Positions 4,782 to 5,945 of a DNA stretch of 5,945 nt are shown piece by piece. Position numbers and translations under genes: made by a program. Every line of letters begins with the position of its first letter. Within the stretch, counting starts at the first letter, position 1. The notes beneath the pieces are model-generated. The model saw only the letters and a program-made list of their open reading frames with translations. It was not told the origin of the DNA and did not search any database. The DNA comes from Erysipelothrix sp. UBA3377 (GTDB taxonomy: Bacteria; Bacillota_I; Bacilli_A; Erysipelotrichales; Erysipelotrichaceae), in NCBI GenBank assembly GCA_002359085.1, contig DEQB01000076.1:5988-11932 (forward strand). The letters run 5' to 3'.

Positions 4782-5945
4782 ATGAGTTTAAATATAGATC
4801 AAAAAACAATAAATACGATTCGTGCTTTATCCGCAGATATGGTTCAAAAAGCGAATTCTGGTCACCCAGGAAAACCACTTGGTTCTGCACCGATGGCGTA
4901 TACATTATGGGCAAATCATTTAAGAATTGATCCTAAGAATGCGAATTGGATTAACAGAGACCGTTTTGTGTTGTCTGCTGGACATGCTTCCGCACTAATT
5001 TATTCATTGTTGCACTTGTTTAATTACGATGTGACAATTGATGATATCAAAGACTTTAGACAGTTTGGTTCAAGAACTGCAGGACACCCAGAGTATGGAC
5101 ATACTGATGGTGTTGAAGCAACGACAGGACCTCTGGGTGCTGGTCTTTCAACAGCGGTGGGAATGGCTATGGCTCAAGAACACTTGGCTGCTAAGTATAA
5201 CGAAGAAAATTACCCAGTGTTTGATAACTACACCTATGTATTATCAGGTGATGGATGTATGATGGAAGGTATTACTTCTGAAGCGTCTTCATTGGCTGGA
5301 ACATTGGGATTGGGTCGTTTCATCGTGCTTTACGATTCAAACAGTATTACCATTGAAGGTAGTACAGATTTGGCGTTTCATGAAAACGTGCGTGCACGTT
5401 ATGAAGCGTATGGATTTGAGACGTTCTTAGTAGAAGATGGCACGGACATTGAAGCCATTAATGCTGCAATTACTAAAGCAAAACAAAATTTAGATAAACC
5501 TTCATTTATTGAAATTCGTACAAAAATTGGTGCTATGTCTCCATTAGAGGGATCCGCGAAAACGCATGGTTCTCCTTTAGGTGATGACAACATCAAAGCC
5601 TTGAAAGAAAAAATGGAATATCCTAGCATGGAACCATTCTATGTGGATGATTCAGTTAAAGAACATATGGCTCAGGTCGTAGCTGAAAAACATGAAGCTT
5701 ACCTTGAGTGGGAAAAAATGTTTGAAGACTATAAGGTAAAATACCCTGAGAAATATGCACAATGGGTTGAAGACAACCGCGACTTAACGTTGGATGAGTT
5801 GTTTGAAGATGAAAGCCTATGGGACTTTGGGGATAAACCAGTCGCAACGCGTTCATTGTCTGGGTTTGTGATCAACAGATTGAATAAAAAATACGATAAC
5901 TTATTTGGTGGATCTGCTGACCTGGCTGGATCAACCATGACTATG
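4782..5945 (+). CDS. tkt: Transketolase, N-terminal 388 residues (cut by window end)
   Basis: Transketolase is a thiamine-diphosphate enzyme moving two-carbon ketol units between sugar phosphates in the non-oxidative pentose phosphate pathway. The open frame runs off the right edge at codon 388 of a usual 650-670. Landmarks: SGHPG with His28, SAGHAS with His68, GHPEYGHTDG with His102, TTGPLGAG (114-121), the TPP/metal motif GDGCMMEG (156-163) to Asn187 in YDSNSITIEG, VEDGTD, THGSPLG with His262, and GGSADLAGS (376-384); Arg357 and Ser384 line up with the phosphate-binding residues of E. coli TktA. Catalytic His28, His68, His102 and His262 are all kept. Slightly unusual are HPGKPLG for the common HPGAPMG, and AGT for AGH (172-174). 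ATG 4782 has GAGGGA (4771-4776) upstream. It is separated from the previous operon by a terminator and has its own promoter. Confidence 0.97.
   Translation, partial: MSLNIDQKTINTIRALSADMVQKANSGHPGKPLGSAPMAYTLWANHLRIDPKNANWINRDRFVLSAGHASALIYSLLHLFNYDVTIDDIKDFRQFGSRTAGHPEYGHTDGVEATTGPLGAGLSTAVGMAMAQEHLAAKYNEENYPVFDNYTYVLSGDGCMMEGITSEASSLAGTLGLGRFIVLYDSNSITIEGSTDLAFHENVRARYEAYGFETFLVEDGTDIEAINAAITKAKQNLDKPSFIEIRTKIGAMSPLEGSAKTHGSPLGDDNIKALKEKMEYPSMEPFYVDDSVKEHMAQVVAEKHEAYLEWEKMFEDYKVKYPEKYAQWVEDNRDLTLDELFEDESLWDFGDKPVATRSLSGFVINRLNKKYDNLFGGSADLAGSTMTM

Noticed and set aside
4657..4914. Antisense and small sense open frames over the tkt leader and start
   Set aside because: They overlap the tkt promoter and coding region, where the transketolase frame is unambiguous from residue 1.

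Overview
The window looks like ordinary chromosomal DNA from a low-to-moderate GC, probably anaerobic or facultative member of the Bacillota. I judge this from AT-rich intergenic DNA, strong AGGAG-type ribosome binding sites, tightly packed genes, U-tract intrinsic terminators, normal use of TGA as stop, and the protein families present. The family cannot be fixed from this piece; an Erysipelotrichia-like or clostridial lineage is only a guess. All recognisable genes are on the + strand, and both end genes are cut by the window edges.

Layout. (1) 1-318: the C-terminal half of a histidine-phosphatase (phosphoglycerate-mutase-like) protein. (2) 319-551: a 233-base gap with an intrinsic terminator (424-456), then a 26-base perfect-arm dyad (479-504) whose core, TTGACATATATCAA, is one base from the FNR consensus. 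It is centred 41.5 bases upstream of the start predicted from an extended -10 (TGGTATATT), the classical class II activator position. (3) 552-4561: a compact five-gene operon encoding an acyl-CoA dehydrogenase, EtfB, EtfA, a small FMN-binding split-barrel protein closely resembling Desulfovibrio FMN-bp, and a Crp/Fnr-family regulator. It ends in a strong hairpin-U8 terminator. (4) 4562-4781: a 220-base gap with that terminator, several small dyads and a promoter. (5) 4782-5945: the first 388 codons of transketolase.

How the genes work together. The dehydrogenase and Etf form a standard flavin electron-transfer unit between an acyl-CoA/enoyl-CoA couple and the cell's electron carriers. No thiolase, crotonase, CoA-transferase or CoA ligase lies here, so the substrate is unknown. 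The FMN-bp homologue could be an additional electron carrier or partner for this unit. The last gene has an FNR-type recognition helix (E..SR) and the operon promoter has an FNR-type box, so the simplest reading is an autoregulated circuit. The regulator has no cysteine, so it cannot be an Fe-S or thiol sensor and must respond to something else. The most interesting content is this self-controlled ACAD-EtfBA-FMN-bp module. No mobile element, CRISPR array, tRNA or rRNA was seen.
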